Under the pieces are notes generated by a model that worked only from the letters and a program-made list of their open reading frames with translations, was not told where the DNA came from and did not search any database. This document shows positions 18,728 to 27,164 of a stretch of DNA of 64,000 bases, piece by piece. The translations under genes and the position numbers were made by a program. The stretch is from Mesorhizobium sp. WSM3860. GTDB lineage: Bacteria; Pseudomonadota; Alphaproteobacteria; Rhizobiales; Rhizobiaceae. The stretch lies in NCBI RefSeq assembly GCF_002294995.1, contig NZ_NSGF01000004.1, forward strand, positions 305,124 to 369,123, written 5' to 3'. Within the stretch, counting starts at the first letter, position 1; every line of letters begins with the position of its first letter.

Positions 18728-19881
18728 AGCGACTGCGCGCCTTCTTCTATGTCCAGCACCTCCTCGGTATCGGCCATCTCGCGCGGGCCAGCCGCATTGC
18801 GTCGGCTCTGGTCGATGACGGGTTTGACGTAGTCGTGGTGACGGGCGGAGCGCCGATCGCTGGGTTTCCAGGACTGAGTGTAAAATCTGTATCCCTGCCA
18901 CCTGTCACCTCCGGCGATGAAGGATTTTCCGGACTTGTCGACCTGCAGGGCAAACCCATCGACGACGCTTTCAAGAAATGCCGTTCGGAGATGCTGCTGC
19001 AGGCCTATCGGGATTGCGAGCCCGATATCGTCATTGTCGAGGCGTTTCCATTTGGACGCCGGCAGATGCGTTTCGAACTCCTGCCGCTGATCGAGGCCAT
19101 CGAGGCGACATCGCCCAGACCGCTCCTGGCGACGTCCGTCCGCGATATCCTTCAGGAGCGCGTCAAGCCGGGCCGAAACGAGGAGACGGTCGATCTCATC
19201 AACAGGCATTTCGACCTTGTCATGGTCCACGGCGATCCGGCTTTCGCAACCATCGACAGGACATTTCCACTGGCTGGGGCGATCAGGGCCAAGGTTGCCT
19301 ACACTGGGCTCGTTGCCGCGCCGCCGCCGCCCGCGGCCTCCGAGCGCTTCGACGTTCTGGTGTCGGTTGGCGGCGGGGCTGCCGGAAAGAGCCTCGTCAA
19401 TGCCACTATCGCAGCGGCGCGGCATGCCAACAGCGCTTGGAAATGGTGTTTGATCACCGGTCCAAACTTGCCGAAAGGCGAATTCGACGCGATCGCACGC
19501 GATGCCACGCCCGGCCTGTCCATCTTCCGGTTCCGCGAGGATTTCGCCAGCCTGCTGACCGGCGCCGGCCTGTCAGTCTCCCAGGCGGGGTACAACACGG
19601 TGTGCGATGTCCTGCGCGCGGGTTGTCGCTCGCTGCTTGTTCCATTTGCAGCCGGCGCGGAAACCGAACAGACGGTTCGCGCCCTGATGCTCGAAGAACT
19701 CGGTCTTGCAACGGTCCTGAAGGAAAGGGACCTAACGCCTGAAGGTTTGGCGCAAGCGATCGAACAGGCGCTTGCAGGACCGAGGCCATCCGCGCATCGT
19801 CTCGATCTGGAAGGCGCGCGTCGCTCGGCGCAAATCCTGTGCGAGCGATATCGAACATGGTCCCTGAAAACGGAACTCTAG
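18724..19881 (+). CDS. Predicted glycosyltransferase, MurG-like (COG4671-type), second copy
   Basis: A 385-residue GT-B protein that parallels the gene at 16267: FFYVQHLLGIGHLARASRIA at the N-terminus, VVVTGGAPIAGFP where the first copy has ISGAPIAGAF, a donor domain starting VSVGGGAAGKSLV and the nucleotide-binding segment VSQAGYNTVCDVLRAGCRSL. The ATG overlaps the stop of the preceding GT4 (ATGA). The pair of related enzymes around a GT4 suggests a three-step assembly of a repeating glycan, which is inference. Confidence 0.82.
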   Translation: MKRLRAFFYVQHLLGIGHLARASRIASALVDDGFDVVVVTGGAPIAGFPGLSVKSVSLPPVTSGDEGFSGLVDLQGKPIDDAFKKCRSEMLLQAYRDCEPDIVIVEAFPFGRRQMRFELLPLIEAIEATSPRPLLATSVRDILQERVKPGRNEETVDLINRHFDLVMVHGDPAFATIDRTFPLAGAIRAKVAYTGLVAAPPPPAASERFDVLVSVGGGAAGKSLVNATIAAARHANSAWKWCLITGPNLPKGEFDAIARDATPGLSIFRFREDFASLLTGAGLSVSQAGYNTVCDVLRAGCRSLLVPFAAGAETEQTVRALMLEELGLATVLKERDLTPEGLAQAIEQALAGPRPSAHRLDLEGARRSAQILCERYRTWSLKTEL

Positions 19882-19958
19882 CTAAGGCGCGTCGCCCCGG
19901 TGAGATTCGCGCGATGTCGTTATCCGAGAGCCGCCACGCTCCTTTCGAGCGAAATGCG

Positions 19959-20633
19959 CTAAACAGTTCCAATCAGCATAAAGCGCGTATAGTTCTTTGT
20001 CGGCAGTTCGCCGGAGAACCGCATTTCCCGTAGCGCCGCCATTGCCTCGAAGGCTGCCAGTGAAGCCACGCAGTTGATGTGCGTCGGCTCGCTGAAATAA
20101 TCGTTCGACTGCAGCAATACATTCGTGCCGCTCGGAAGCAGGGCAAGCCAGGCGCGCAGATCGACTATGTGTTCGCAGCTCGTATTGACCACCAGGTCGG
20201 GCTGCGCGGCAGCATAGTCTATCGCGTACATATCTGCCGTCAGTGCCCGGAACCGGTCGCCGGCTTCCCGGTTGAGGGTGCGGGCGACCGGCGCGACTTC
20301 GGGATCGATGTCGATGCTATGAATCGCCCCGATGTCGAAGCGAGCGTCGTTGAAAAGCATTGCCGGCAATACGCCGTACCATCCACCCAGAACCCATATG
20401 CGCCCGAACCGGCCGCCGCAGCTGTCGAACAGCCTGTCGAGCGCCCACATCTTGCAGGCGACCTGCTTGTGGTTGAAGGCGTTGGCGATATCGGCCTGCG
20501 GATGCTTGGCGATGACGCGCGCCAGCCCTGCAACGAGAGGGTGGTTGACATAGGCGGCAATTCCCCGCGTGAGGTCCAAGGCCTGTTCGTGCCCGTCCAT
20601 GCCCGCATTGCGAGGTTGCGTGACATCCATCAT
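19959..20633 (-). CDS. Class I SAM-dependent methyltransferase-like protein
   Basis: A 224-residue protein. Residues ~75-130 resemble a Rossmann SAM-binding core: RIWVLGGWYGVLPAMLF in place of the usual DxGxGxG loop, then IHSIDIDPEVAPVA with the acidic residue that binds the ribose, then ALTADMYAIDY and LVVNTSCEHI. The start is set at the ATG doublet 20628-20633; the frame stays open for 119 residues upstream but that part looks non-coding and overlaps another frame. It faces the glycosyltransferase operon tail to tail and may methylate the product or be a pseudoenzyme. Confidence 0.65.
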   Translation of the reverse strand: MMDVTQPRNAGMDGHEQALDLTRGIAAYVNHPLVAGLARVIAKHPQADIANAFNHKQVACKMWALDRLFDSCGGRFGRIWVLGGWYGVLPAMLFNDARFDIGAIHSIDIDPEVAPVARTLNREAGDRFRALTADMYAIDYAAAQPDLVVNTSCEHIVDLRAWLALLPSGTNVLLQSNDYFSEPTHINCVASLAAFEAMAALREMRFSGELPTKNYTRFMLIGTV

Positions 20634-20714
20634 ATTCGTCTTGTATGTTGGGATTTCGGGGGACACAACGCAATCTTGCCTCCCGCAAGGCTGGTTGGTT
20701 CGCGGACGTTGATC

Positions 20715-21065
20715 ATGCTGCACGCCGCTTCGCCATTGCCCGGTGCCGGAGAGGGGCTGTCGCATCAGTCCGGACCACCGGCGTTCCGCCAGCATCAGCA
20801 GCGCAGCTTTGGCGGCTGTTCGCCAAAACCCCACGCAAGCCGTGAATCGTTTGGCCAGCTGCTTTCTTCGCTGATCGGCAATGCCGATGTCGCGGCCATC
20901 GACCATGCGCCTGAACTGGATCGCGCCGCCTCGCAGCTTCCTTTCATCGTTGAGGGCAGGACGATCTCCGTGCACTGTGGCTCCGAGCATGTCGTTGGCG
21001 ACGAAGAAATTTCCGATGCGCCATCAGCCAGCAGGTGCTTCCATGTCCTGCAACCCTCCAATTGA
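20715..21065 (+). CDS. Small protein of unknown function ahead of the ABC gene
   Basis: A 116-residue frame ending 15 bp before the ABC gene. I do not recognise a family. The first 45 residues are rich in Pro, Gly, Ser and Gln and may be disordered; the rest reads as an ordinary soluble domain (GNADVAAIDHAPELDRA, LPFIVEGRTISVHCGSEHVV). Third-position G/C use in that half favours this strand over the overlapping minus frames. The spacing suggests co-transcription with the ABC gene. It could also be leader sequence with no product. Confidence 0.4.
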   Translation: MLHAASPLPGAGEGLSHQSGPPAFRQHQQRSFGGCSPKPHASRESFGQLLSSLIGNADVAAIDHAPELDRAASQLPFIVEGRTISVHCGSEHVVGDEEISDAPSASRCFHVLQPSN

Positions 21066-21080
21066 ACGGTCCACGGTCGG

Positions 21081-23795
21081 ATGGAACCCAGTCTAGCCCG
21101 CTATATCTGGACCCACACCAAGAGGCAGCAGGTCTGGATATTGTTGATCGTCGTGCTTTCGATGATCCCCTATTTCATATCCTTCGACCTGCCGAAGCTG
21201 ATCGTCAACGGTCCGATCCAAGGTAAGGGTTTCGGCGAACCCGGCGCGACCCAGCCGTTCATGAGGCTACACTATAACCTGCCGTTCATTGGAGAGGTGC
21301 AGTTCTTCTCCGGTTTTCAGCTCGACCGCACGGAGACGCTGTTTGCGCTGAGCATTGTTTTCCTTTTGCTAGTCATCATCAACGGCCTGTTCAAACTCTA
21401 CATCAACACATACAAAGGCCGCCTCGGCGAACGCATGCTGCGGCGTATCCGTTTCGATCTGGTCGATCGCGTGCTGCGGTTTCCACCGATTTACTTCAAA
21501 CGCGTGAAATCCGCCGAAGTGGCGACCATGGTGAAGGACGAGGTGGAGCCGCTGGGTGGCTTCATCGGCGATGCCTTCCTGCAGCCGGTGCTGCTTGGCG
21601 GTCAGGCGCTGACGGCCATGCTGTTCATCATGGTGCAGAACTTCTGGCTCGGAACGATTGCGGTCGTGATCGTGGTGATCCAGATCGTGCTCATCCCGCG
21701 CATGCGACGGCGGCTGATCGTGCTCGGGCGCGAACGGCAGTTGACGGCGCGCGCGCTCTCGGGCCGGGTAGGCGAAATCGTCGACGGCATCGGCGCGGTT
21801 CACGTCCACGACACATCAAACTACGAGCGCGCCGACATAGCTGCCCGGCTCGGTCTCATCTTCAAGATCCGCTTCGATCTTTACCAATGGAAGTTCATGG
21901 TGAAGTTCCTCAACAATTTTCTGGCGCAGCTCACGCCCTTTCTGTTCTACATGATCGGCGGTTATCTGGTCATCAAGGGACGGCTGGACGTCGGTCAGCT
22001 GGTGGCCGTGATCAGCGCCTACAAGGATCTGCCCGGACCGATGAAGGAACTGATCGACTGGGATCAGGCTCGCCAGGATGTCCAGGTTAAATACCAGCAG
22101 GTCGTTGAACAATTCACCGTCGAGGGTCTCATTGCGCCGAGAATTGGAGCGTTGACGATCGACGCTCCCGGTCCGATGACCAACCCCCTGTCGGCGATCA
22201 ATCTCTCCATAGCGGACGATGGCGGTGGAATGCTCCTCGACCGGATCTCGCTCCAGGTCAAGCCGGGCGAGACGGTGGCGCTGGTCAGCACCGCAACAGG
22301 TGGAGCGGAGGCGCTTGCAGAAGCCTTCGCGCGGCTGAACTGGCCGGACAGCGGAAAGATCGCTTCGGGCGCCGAGGACCTGTTTGAACTTCCCGAAGCG
22401 GTGACCGGCCGGCGCATGTCCTACGCCTCGTCGGATGTCTTCCTGTTCCATGCAAGCCTTCGCGATAACCTGCTCTACGGTTTGAAGCATGCGCCGCTGA
22501 CATCAGTGCCTTATGAGGGTGCTGCGGCAGACCAGCAGCGCTGGAACGTTCACGAGGCGCGGCGGTCGGGCAATTCGGACCTCGATATCCGGAGCGACTG
22601 GATCGACTATGCTTCCGCCGGCGCCACCGGCCCGCACGACCTCTTCGAGGCGGTGCGCCGGGTGCTCGACGCGGTTCTTCTGTCGCGCGACATTCTGGAT
22701 CTTGGCTTGCGTTCCTCGGCTGACCTGACGCGTCACACGGAACTCGCCAGGCGCATCGTCGAACTGCGTGCGGCGCTGCGAACCAGGCTGGAACAGGAAG
22801 GGCTGAGCGGACTGGTGGTTCCTTTCGAACCAGGCGCCTATAACAAGGAAGCATCGATCGGCCAAAACCTGCTCTTCGGCGCCGCCGCCGGCCCCGAATT
22901 GGCCGACAAGGCTCTAGCGGCCAATCCCTATTTTGCGTCTGTGCTGAGGCAAGCCGGCCTCGACCGCACGCTTTTCGAAATGGGCATGGAGATCGCCGAA
23001 CAGGCGATCGAGCTGTTTGCCGACCTGCCGCCCGATCATCAGTTCTTCCAGCAGCTCGCCTTCATGGGCGCCGAAGAGATACCCGCCTACGAAACCTTGT
23101 TACAACGGCTCAAGAACCGTCCCTACGAGGCAGTTTCGGAGAACGATCGCGCCATGATCGTTACACTGAGCTTTGCCTATATCGAGCCCCGGCACCGCTT
23201 CGGCCTGCTGAGCGAGGATCTGATGAGCAAGATCGTCGCTGCACGCAACCGGTTCTATGAAACCCTGCCTTCCGAGCTGCAAAATGCGATCGAACGGTAT
23301 GATCCTGCCAGATACATTGCCGCGGCCAGCGTCATGGACAATGTCCTGTTCGGGCGTGTGGGCAACAACCATCCCGACGCGCCGGATCGCATCCGCTCCA
23401 TCGTCTATGACATTCTCGACGAACTGGGGCTTTATGCCGAACTGCTGGATGTTGGCCTGGACTTCAACGTCGGCGCCGGCGGCAGGCGGCTGACCGCTGG
23501 ACAGCGACAGAAGCTCGATGTTGCCCGGGCCTTGCTCAAGCGTCCCGATTTTCTCATTCTCAACCGGCCGTTGTCGGCGCTGGACCAGCGTGTGCAGGAC
23601 AAGGTGCTGCGAAACGTGCTCGACGAAGCCAGGTGCGACGGCCATTCGCCGGCAATTGTGTGGGTCGTGACGAATCCGGCAATGGGGATGATGTTCGATC
23701 GCGTTATCGTCTTCGACTCGGGTAAATTGGTGGAAGACGGAACGCTCGAGACACTTTTGGCAGGGAAGGGTATCTTCAAGGAACTGCTGTCTTAG
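21081..23795 (+). CDS. ABC exporter-like protein with degenerate ATPase and ~330-residue insertion
   Basis: A 904-residue protein. Residues ~15-330 form an ABC type I exporter membrane domain; the nucleotide-binding domain starts near 370. Every catalytic motif is altered. The Walker A position (403-411, STATGGAEA) lacks the Lys-Ser/Thr pair; the Q-loop reads YASSDVFLF (Gln to Ser451); Walker B (824-835) reads FLILNRPLSALD, with Asn828 and Arg829 in place of Asp-Glu; the switch His is Asn865. The signature is LTAGQ (804-808). About 330 residues separate Q-loop and signature, usually ~50. The motif after the Q-loop, ASLRDNLLYG (458-467), recurs as ASIGQNLLFG (591-600) and ASVMDNVLFG (749-758). 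The frame is intact, so this is a retained family trait, not recent decay. It is followed by a cyclic-nucleotide-binding protein. Confidence 0.85.
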   Translation: MEPSLARYIWTHTKRQQVWILLIVVLSMIPYFISFDLPKLIVNGPIQGKGFGEPGATQPFMRLHYNLPFIGEVQFFSGFQLDRTETLFALSIVFLLLVIINGLFKLYINTYKGRLGERMLRRIRFDLVDRVLRFPPIYFKRVKSAEVATMVKDEVEPLGGFIGDAFLQPVLLGGQALTAMLFIMVQNFWLGTIAVVIVVIQIVLIPRMRRRLIVLGRERQLTARALSGRVGEIVDGIGAVHVHDTSNYERADIAARLGLIFKIRFDLYQWKFMVKFLNNFLAQLTPFLFYMIGGYLVIKGRLDVGQLVAVISAYKDLPGPMKELIDWDQARQDVQVKYQQVVEQFTVEGLIAPRIGALTIDAPGPMTNPLSAINLSIADDGGGMLLDRISLQVKPGETVALVSTATGGAEALAEAFARLNWPDSGKIASGAEDLFELPEAVTGRRMSYASSDVFLFHASLRDNLLYGLKHAPLTSVPYEGAAADQQRWNVHEARRSGNSDLDIRSDWIDYASAGATGPHDLFEAVRRVLDAVLLSRDILDLGLRSSADLTRHTELARRIVELRAALRTRLEQEGLSGLVVPFEPGAYNKEASIGQNLLFGAAAGPELADKALAANPYFASVLRQAGLDRTLFEMGMEIAEQAIELFADLPPDHQFFQQLAFMGAEEIPAYETLLQRLKNRPYEAVSENDRAMIVTLSFAYIEPRHRFGLLSEDLMSKIVAARNRFYETLPSELQNAIERYDPARYIAAASVMDNVLFGRVGNNHPDAPDRIRSIVYDILDELGLYAELLDVGLDFNVGAGGRRLTAGQRQKLDVARALLKRPDFLILNRPLSALDQRVQDKVLRNVLDEARCDGHSPAIVWVVTNPAMGMMFDRVIVFDSGKLVEDGTLETLLAGKGIFKELLS

Positions 23796-23897
23796 ACCAA
23801 GGGGCATTGAGATGGGATCGTTCTGTCGGTGGGAATTGGTTGCAAGGCCACGGGATACGGCGCCTGGCAAACGCGAATTTTGAGAAGGTTTGCGACA

Positions 23898-24344
23898 ATG
23901 CTGCTCAAGGATGAAGTTGGAATGCTGCAACGCGTTCCCTTGTTCTCCGGCATCGAACCGACAAAGCTCAAGCTGCTTGCGTTCACATCCGATCGTGTGA
24001 GCTACAGCGCCGGCCAGATCCTTTTCCGGCAGGGCGACGAGGGAGACGCCGCCTATGTCATCCTTTCAGGCAGGGCGGATGTTCTGGTCGATTCCGACAG
24101 CGGGCCGATAAAAGTTGCCGAACTGCTGCCAAATTCGATCGTTGGCGAGATCGCCATTTTGTGCAACAGCTCCCGCACTGCCACCGTCAGAGCGGCAAGT
24201 CCGCTGGAAGCCTTGAAAATCAGCAAGGATCATTTCCTGAGGCTTATGAAGGAGTTCCCGGAAATGACCATCGAGATATTGCGGGTTCTTGCCGATCGTC
24301 TAAGCCATACGACCGCGGACCTGATCGACGCACGAAACGCCTAG
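23898..24344 (+). CDS. Stand-alone cyclic-nucleotide-binding protein
   Basis: A 148-residue protein that is almost entirely one cNMP-binding fold (residues ~12-130). The phosphate-binding cassette is canonical: GEIAIL (83-88) and RTATV (93-97), with the Arg93 that contacts the cyclic phosphate. There is no helix-turn-helix, so it is not a Crp/Fnr transcription factor. The ATG at 23898 is preceded by GAGAAGG; a longer frame adds 23 residues. It sits between the degenerate ABC protein and an MBL hydrolase. I infer that it confers cAMP or cGMP control on a partner protein, the ABC protein being the nearest candidate. Confidence 0.9.
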   Translation: MLLKDEVGMLQRVPLFSGIEPTKLKLLAFTSDRVSYSAGQILFRQGDEGDAAYVILSGRADVLVDSDSGPIKVAELLPNSIVGEIAILCNSSRTATVRAASPLEALKISKDHFLRLMKEFPEMTIEILRVLADRLSHTTADLIDARNA

Positions 24345-24380
24345 CAGCAGTTGTTTGGCCACGACGGGCGAAGGAGCAGC

Positions 24381-25226
24381 ATGGATTTCCTGGTCAGGTT
24401 TTGGGGCGTGCGCGGCAGCATTTCGGTATCGGGACCAGAATTCTCTCGCTATGGGGGCAACACGAGCTGCATTGAGATGCGATGCGGCAAGCATATCCTT
24501 CTGTTCGACGCCGGCTCTGGCCTAGGGCTTGCCGGCAGGGCGCTTCGGGCCTCGGGCGTGACCGATTTCGAGCTGTTTTTCACCCATTGCCATTACGATC
24601 ACATCATCGGGCTGCCGGCTTTCAAGCCGATCTATGACCGGAGCGTCAAGGTTAGGCTTTGGTCTGGCCATCTTGCAGGACGCATGACGACCCGTCAGAT
24701 GGTCGATGAATTCATGCGGCCGCCGTGGTTTCCGGCGAAGCTCGACATCTGCAAGGCAAGCATCGACTGCCGCGATTTCGTATCCGGAGACGTGCTACGG
24801 CCGCGCGAAGGAGTGGTGGTCCGAACCGGCAGTCTCAACCATCCGGGAGGCTGCATAGGCTACCGGGTCGAGTGGGGCGGCCATATCGTCGCGGTGATCA
24901 CAGATACTGAGCACGAGCCGGATAAGCTCGATCAGGCGGTGCTCGACCTGATCGAAGACGCCGACCTCGTCATCTACGATTGCACCTACACCGAGGACGA
25001 AATGGAAGATCGCCGTGGCAACGGGCACTCGACGTGGCAGCAGGGCGTCAAACTCTGTGAGGCAGCCGGTGCCCGGGGGCTTGGGCTGTTTCACCACGAT
25101 CCGACACGCACCGACGAGGAACTGGACGAGATCGAGAAACTGGCCAAAGACAGGTTTGCCGGGGCTTTTGCCGCGCGGGACGGCCAGACGCTCAAATTTC
25201 CAGTCTCATTGCACAGAAAGCGCTGA
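24381..25226 (+). CDS. MBL-fold metallo-hydrolase (PhnP/PDE-like)
   Basis: A 281-residue metallo-beta-lactamase-fold hydrolase. The metal-binding HxHxDH motif is intact (THCHYDH, His69, His71, Asp73, His74), followed by His154 (SLNHPGG), Asp175 (ITDTEH) and His238/239 (LFHHDP). The opening VRFWGVRGSISVSGPEFSRY is typical of a broad MBL group that includes cyclic phosphodiesterases. AAGGAG precedes the ATG at 24381. Next to a cNMP-binding protein and two cyclase-like genes, cyclic-nucleotide phosphodiesterase activity is attractive, but the family also contains other phosphodiesterases. Confidence 0.85.
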   Translation: MDFLVRFWGVRGSISVSGPEFSRYGGNTSCIEMRCGKHILLFDAGSGLGLAGRALRASGVTDFELFFTHCHYDHIIGLPAFKPIYDRSVKVRLWSGHLAGRMTTRQMVDEFMRPPWFPAKLDICKASIDCRDFVSGDVLRPREGVVVRTGSLNHPGGCIGYRVEWGGHIVAVITDTEHEPDKLDQAVLDLIEDADLVIYDCTYTEDEMEDRRGNGHSTWQQGVKLCEAAGARGLGLFHHDPTRTDEELDEIEKLAKDRFAGAFAARDGQTLKFPVSLHRKR

Positions 25227-25227
25227 G

Positions 25228-25992
25228 CTATTTTTCAGTCCCGCCGCTACGCCCGATCAATGTCCTGATCGGAAGCCATGCGCAGGCTTTGGTCTGTGCG
25301 GCGACCGTGAACAGCCGTTCGAGAAAAAGCCAGGCCGATTCATCATGTACGAGATGGTGGGTGAGCAGGCCGATCGGTTCGCCACTGTCGAATGCATGCT
25401 GCAATTGCGCAATCATGGCCTGAACCAAGCGCCCATGATCGCGACAGCCGCGCGTGCCATGCCAATCCATGATGTCGACATTGCTGTTGATGACCGGCAC
25501 TGAGGCCGGCTTCGGCGGCCCAAAGACTGACAATGCCGCAAATCCTATCGATCCAAGGTCCGATAGCAAGCCGGGGTCGATTCTGTTCCAGGGTGGGACC
25601 AGCATCGGAACGGCACGGGCGCCGTGCAGCCCGGTTAGGCGCGACAGCCCGCGAGCCATATCATCGAGCACCGCCTCGCGTGGCCGATGCGCGCCGAGTT
25701 CCTGCCTTTTCTGGTCCTCCGGCGCATAATTTCGGTGCGCCCAGCCATGGATGGCGACCGTGGCGTGCGGCGCCTCGTCAAGCCGGATGACAAGTTTCTC
25801 ATCTGTCAGCGCCGGAATGACGGCCAGAGTGACCGGAACCGCGAATTCACGGGTGAGGGCGAGCAGCCGATCAAGTGCCGGCGTCGGATCCACAGCGTCA
25901 TCGTCGCGCAACCAGAACTCCGCCTTACGGTCCGCCCGTTGCCAGCACGCCAGTTCTTCCACCAAGGGCTGCCAGATCTGATCGAATGTCAT
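25228..25992 (-). CDS. Polysaccharide deacetylase family protein
   Basis: A 254-residue protein with the circularised NodB-like fold. The acidic triplet Asp30-Asp31-Asp32 (FWLRDDDAVDP) supplies the metal and base residues and HGWAHRNYAP (His82, His86) the zinc histidines. PPWNRIDPGL and LTHHLVHD mark later conserved loops. It probably removes acetyl groups from N-acetylated sugars in the polymer of this locus. The stop abuts that of the convergent MBL gene with one base between them, and the start is coupled to the upstream glycosyltransferase by a four-base overlap. Confidence 0.82.
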   Translation of the reverse strand: MTFDQIWQPLVEELACWQRADRKAEFWLRDDDAVDPTPALDRLLALTREFAVPVTLAVIPALTDEKLVIRLDEAPHATVAIHGWAHRNYAPEDQKRQELGAHRPREAVLDDMARGLSRLTGLHGARAVPMLVPPWNRIDPGLLSDLGSIGFAALSVFGPPKPASVPVINSNVDIMDWHGTRGCRDHGRLVQAMIAQLQHAFDSGEPIGLLTHHLVHDESAWLFLERLFTVAAQTKACAWLPIRTLIGRSGGTEK

Positions 25993-27077
25993 GCAACCGC
26001 GATCTTCGCAAGAAGTTCGGAAAGACGCGCCGCTGCAGTGCCGAGGGAGCGTTCTTCGAGGATGAAACGTCTAGCTTCGCCGGCCATGACGGTTCTTTCG
26101 TCGTCACGGACCAGAAGCCTTTCGATGGCAGACGTGAACGCCGCCACATCGCCCGGCGGGGTGAGAAATCCGGTCTGGCCATCCCGCACGACCTCCGGCA
26201 CGCCGGCGATGTCCTGAGCCACCACCGGAAGGCCGGCGGCCTGTGCTTCAAGATAGGCAAGGCCATAAGCTTCGCCGCAACCCGGCCAGACGTAAATCCC
26301 TCCACTGTAAAGGACATCTGGCACGGCGGTTGGCTCGATCGCGCCAAGCCATTCGATCCGGTCGGCGGGAAGGCCGGCGAATTGCGCTTTGACCTCGTCA
26401 CGGGCAGGCCCGTCCCCGACGACCGACATGGTCCAGGGCAGGTGGCCGATCGGAGCGAGGGCTTGCGCCAGCATGCGATAGCTATCGACCTTGTCGCCCG
26501 GTCGCATCATGGCGACGGCAACGAGACGCGTCGGACAACCACGCGCCGGCACTTCCCGGAATACCGATGTGTCGATGAAGGGCGAAAGCATGCCGAAAAC
26601 GGCGTCTGGAAGAGCGTCTGTCAGTCCCCGGCGATCCCTTTGCGTGAAGCAGATGTTCAGCGCCGCCTGTTCGACGGCTCGCGCCACCAAAGCTTGCATA
26701 TCGGCCCACAAACCGACGTTGCGTCGCCTCGAATAGGAGGCTTCCGCGGTCACATAGGGGATGGCAAAGGCCGACGCCAGCTCGGGCCCGATCAGGTCGG
26801 GCGCCTTGTAATAGGGATGATAGGAGAACCAGAGGTCGGGCTTGCCGTCACGCTCCCAAAGCTCTGTCAGCCGCGCGACTTCCTCTCGGGCCTCGACCTT
26901 GAGCGCATCGAAACTTTTCGCCTCCGGTTCGCGTAGATAGAAGCGCAATTCGGATGCCAGTTCGACACGATGCCCTCCATGCTGCAGCGCCTTGATCAAC
27001 ATCCGTGCCATCTGACGGTCGCCAGAGGCAACGGCATGATTGGGCGACTTCAGCGGCGCGTAGAAGGCAATTCGCAT
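25989..27077 (-). CDS. Glycosyltransferase family 4
   Basis: A 362-residue GT-B enzyme. The N-terminus reads RIAFYAPLKSPNHAVASGDR, with the glycine loop and the acceptor side; the donor side has VVGDGPARDEV, the E-x7-E motif in GEAYGLAYLEAQAAGLPVV and DIAGVPEVVRDGQTGFL. It overlaps the deacetylase start (ATGA) and is divergent from the DUF3095 gene. It is the fourth glycosyltransferase of this locus. Confidence 0.87.
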   Translation of the reverse strand: MRIAFYAPLKSPNHAVASGDRQMARMLIKALQHGGHRVELASELRFYLREPEAKSFDALKVEAREEVARLTELWERDGKPDLWFSYHPYYKAPDLIGPELASAFAIPYVTAEASYSRRRNVGLWADMQALVARAVEQAALNICFTQRDRRGLTDALPDAVFGMLSPFIDTSVFREVPARGCPTRLVAVAMMRPGDKVDSYRMLAQALAPIGHLPWTMSVVGDGPARDEVKAQFAGLPADRIEWLGAIEPTAVPDVLYSGGIYVWPGCGEAYGLAYLEAQAAGLPVVAQDIAGVPEVVRDGQTGFLTPPGDVAAFTSAIERLLVRDDERTVMAGEARRFILEERSLGTAAARLSELLAKIAVA

Positions 27078-27164
27078 CGCCGGACCCTATCATTGGAAAG
27101 CCTGCGCAAGTCAATTTCGAAGCATGATCGACTTTCACCTTCAAGCAGCGGAATGTGCTATCCC

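Noticed and set aside
7117..20709. Shared 13-mer GGTTCGCGGACGT at 7117 and 20697
   Set aside because: A 13-base match is expected by chance several times in 64 kb of skewed composition; the flanks do not match.
23898..24344. Crp/Fnr-family transcription factor
   Set aside because: The protein ends right after the cNMP fold; there is no helix-turn-helix.
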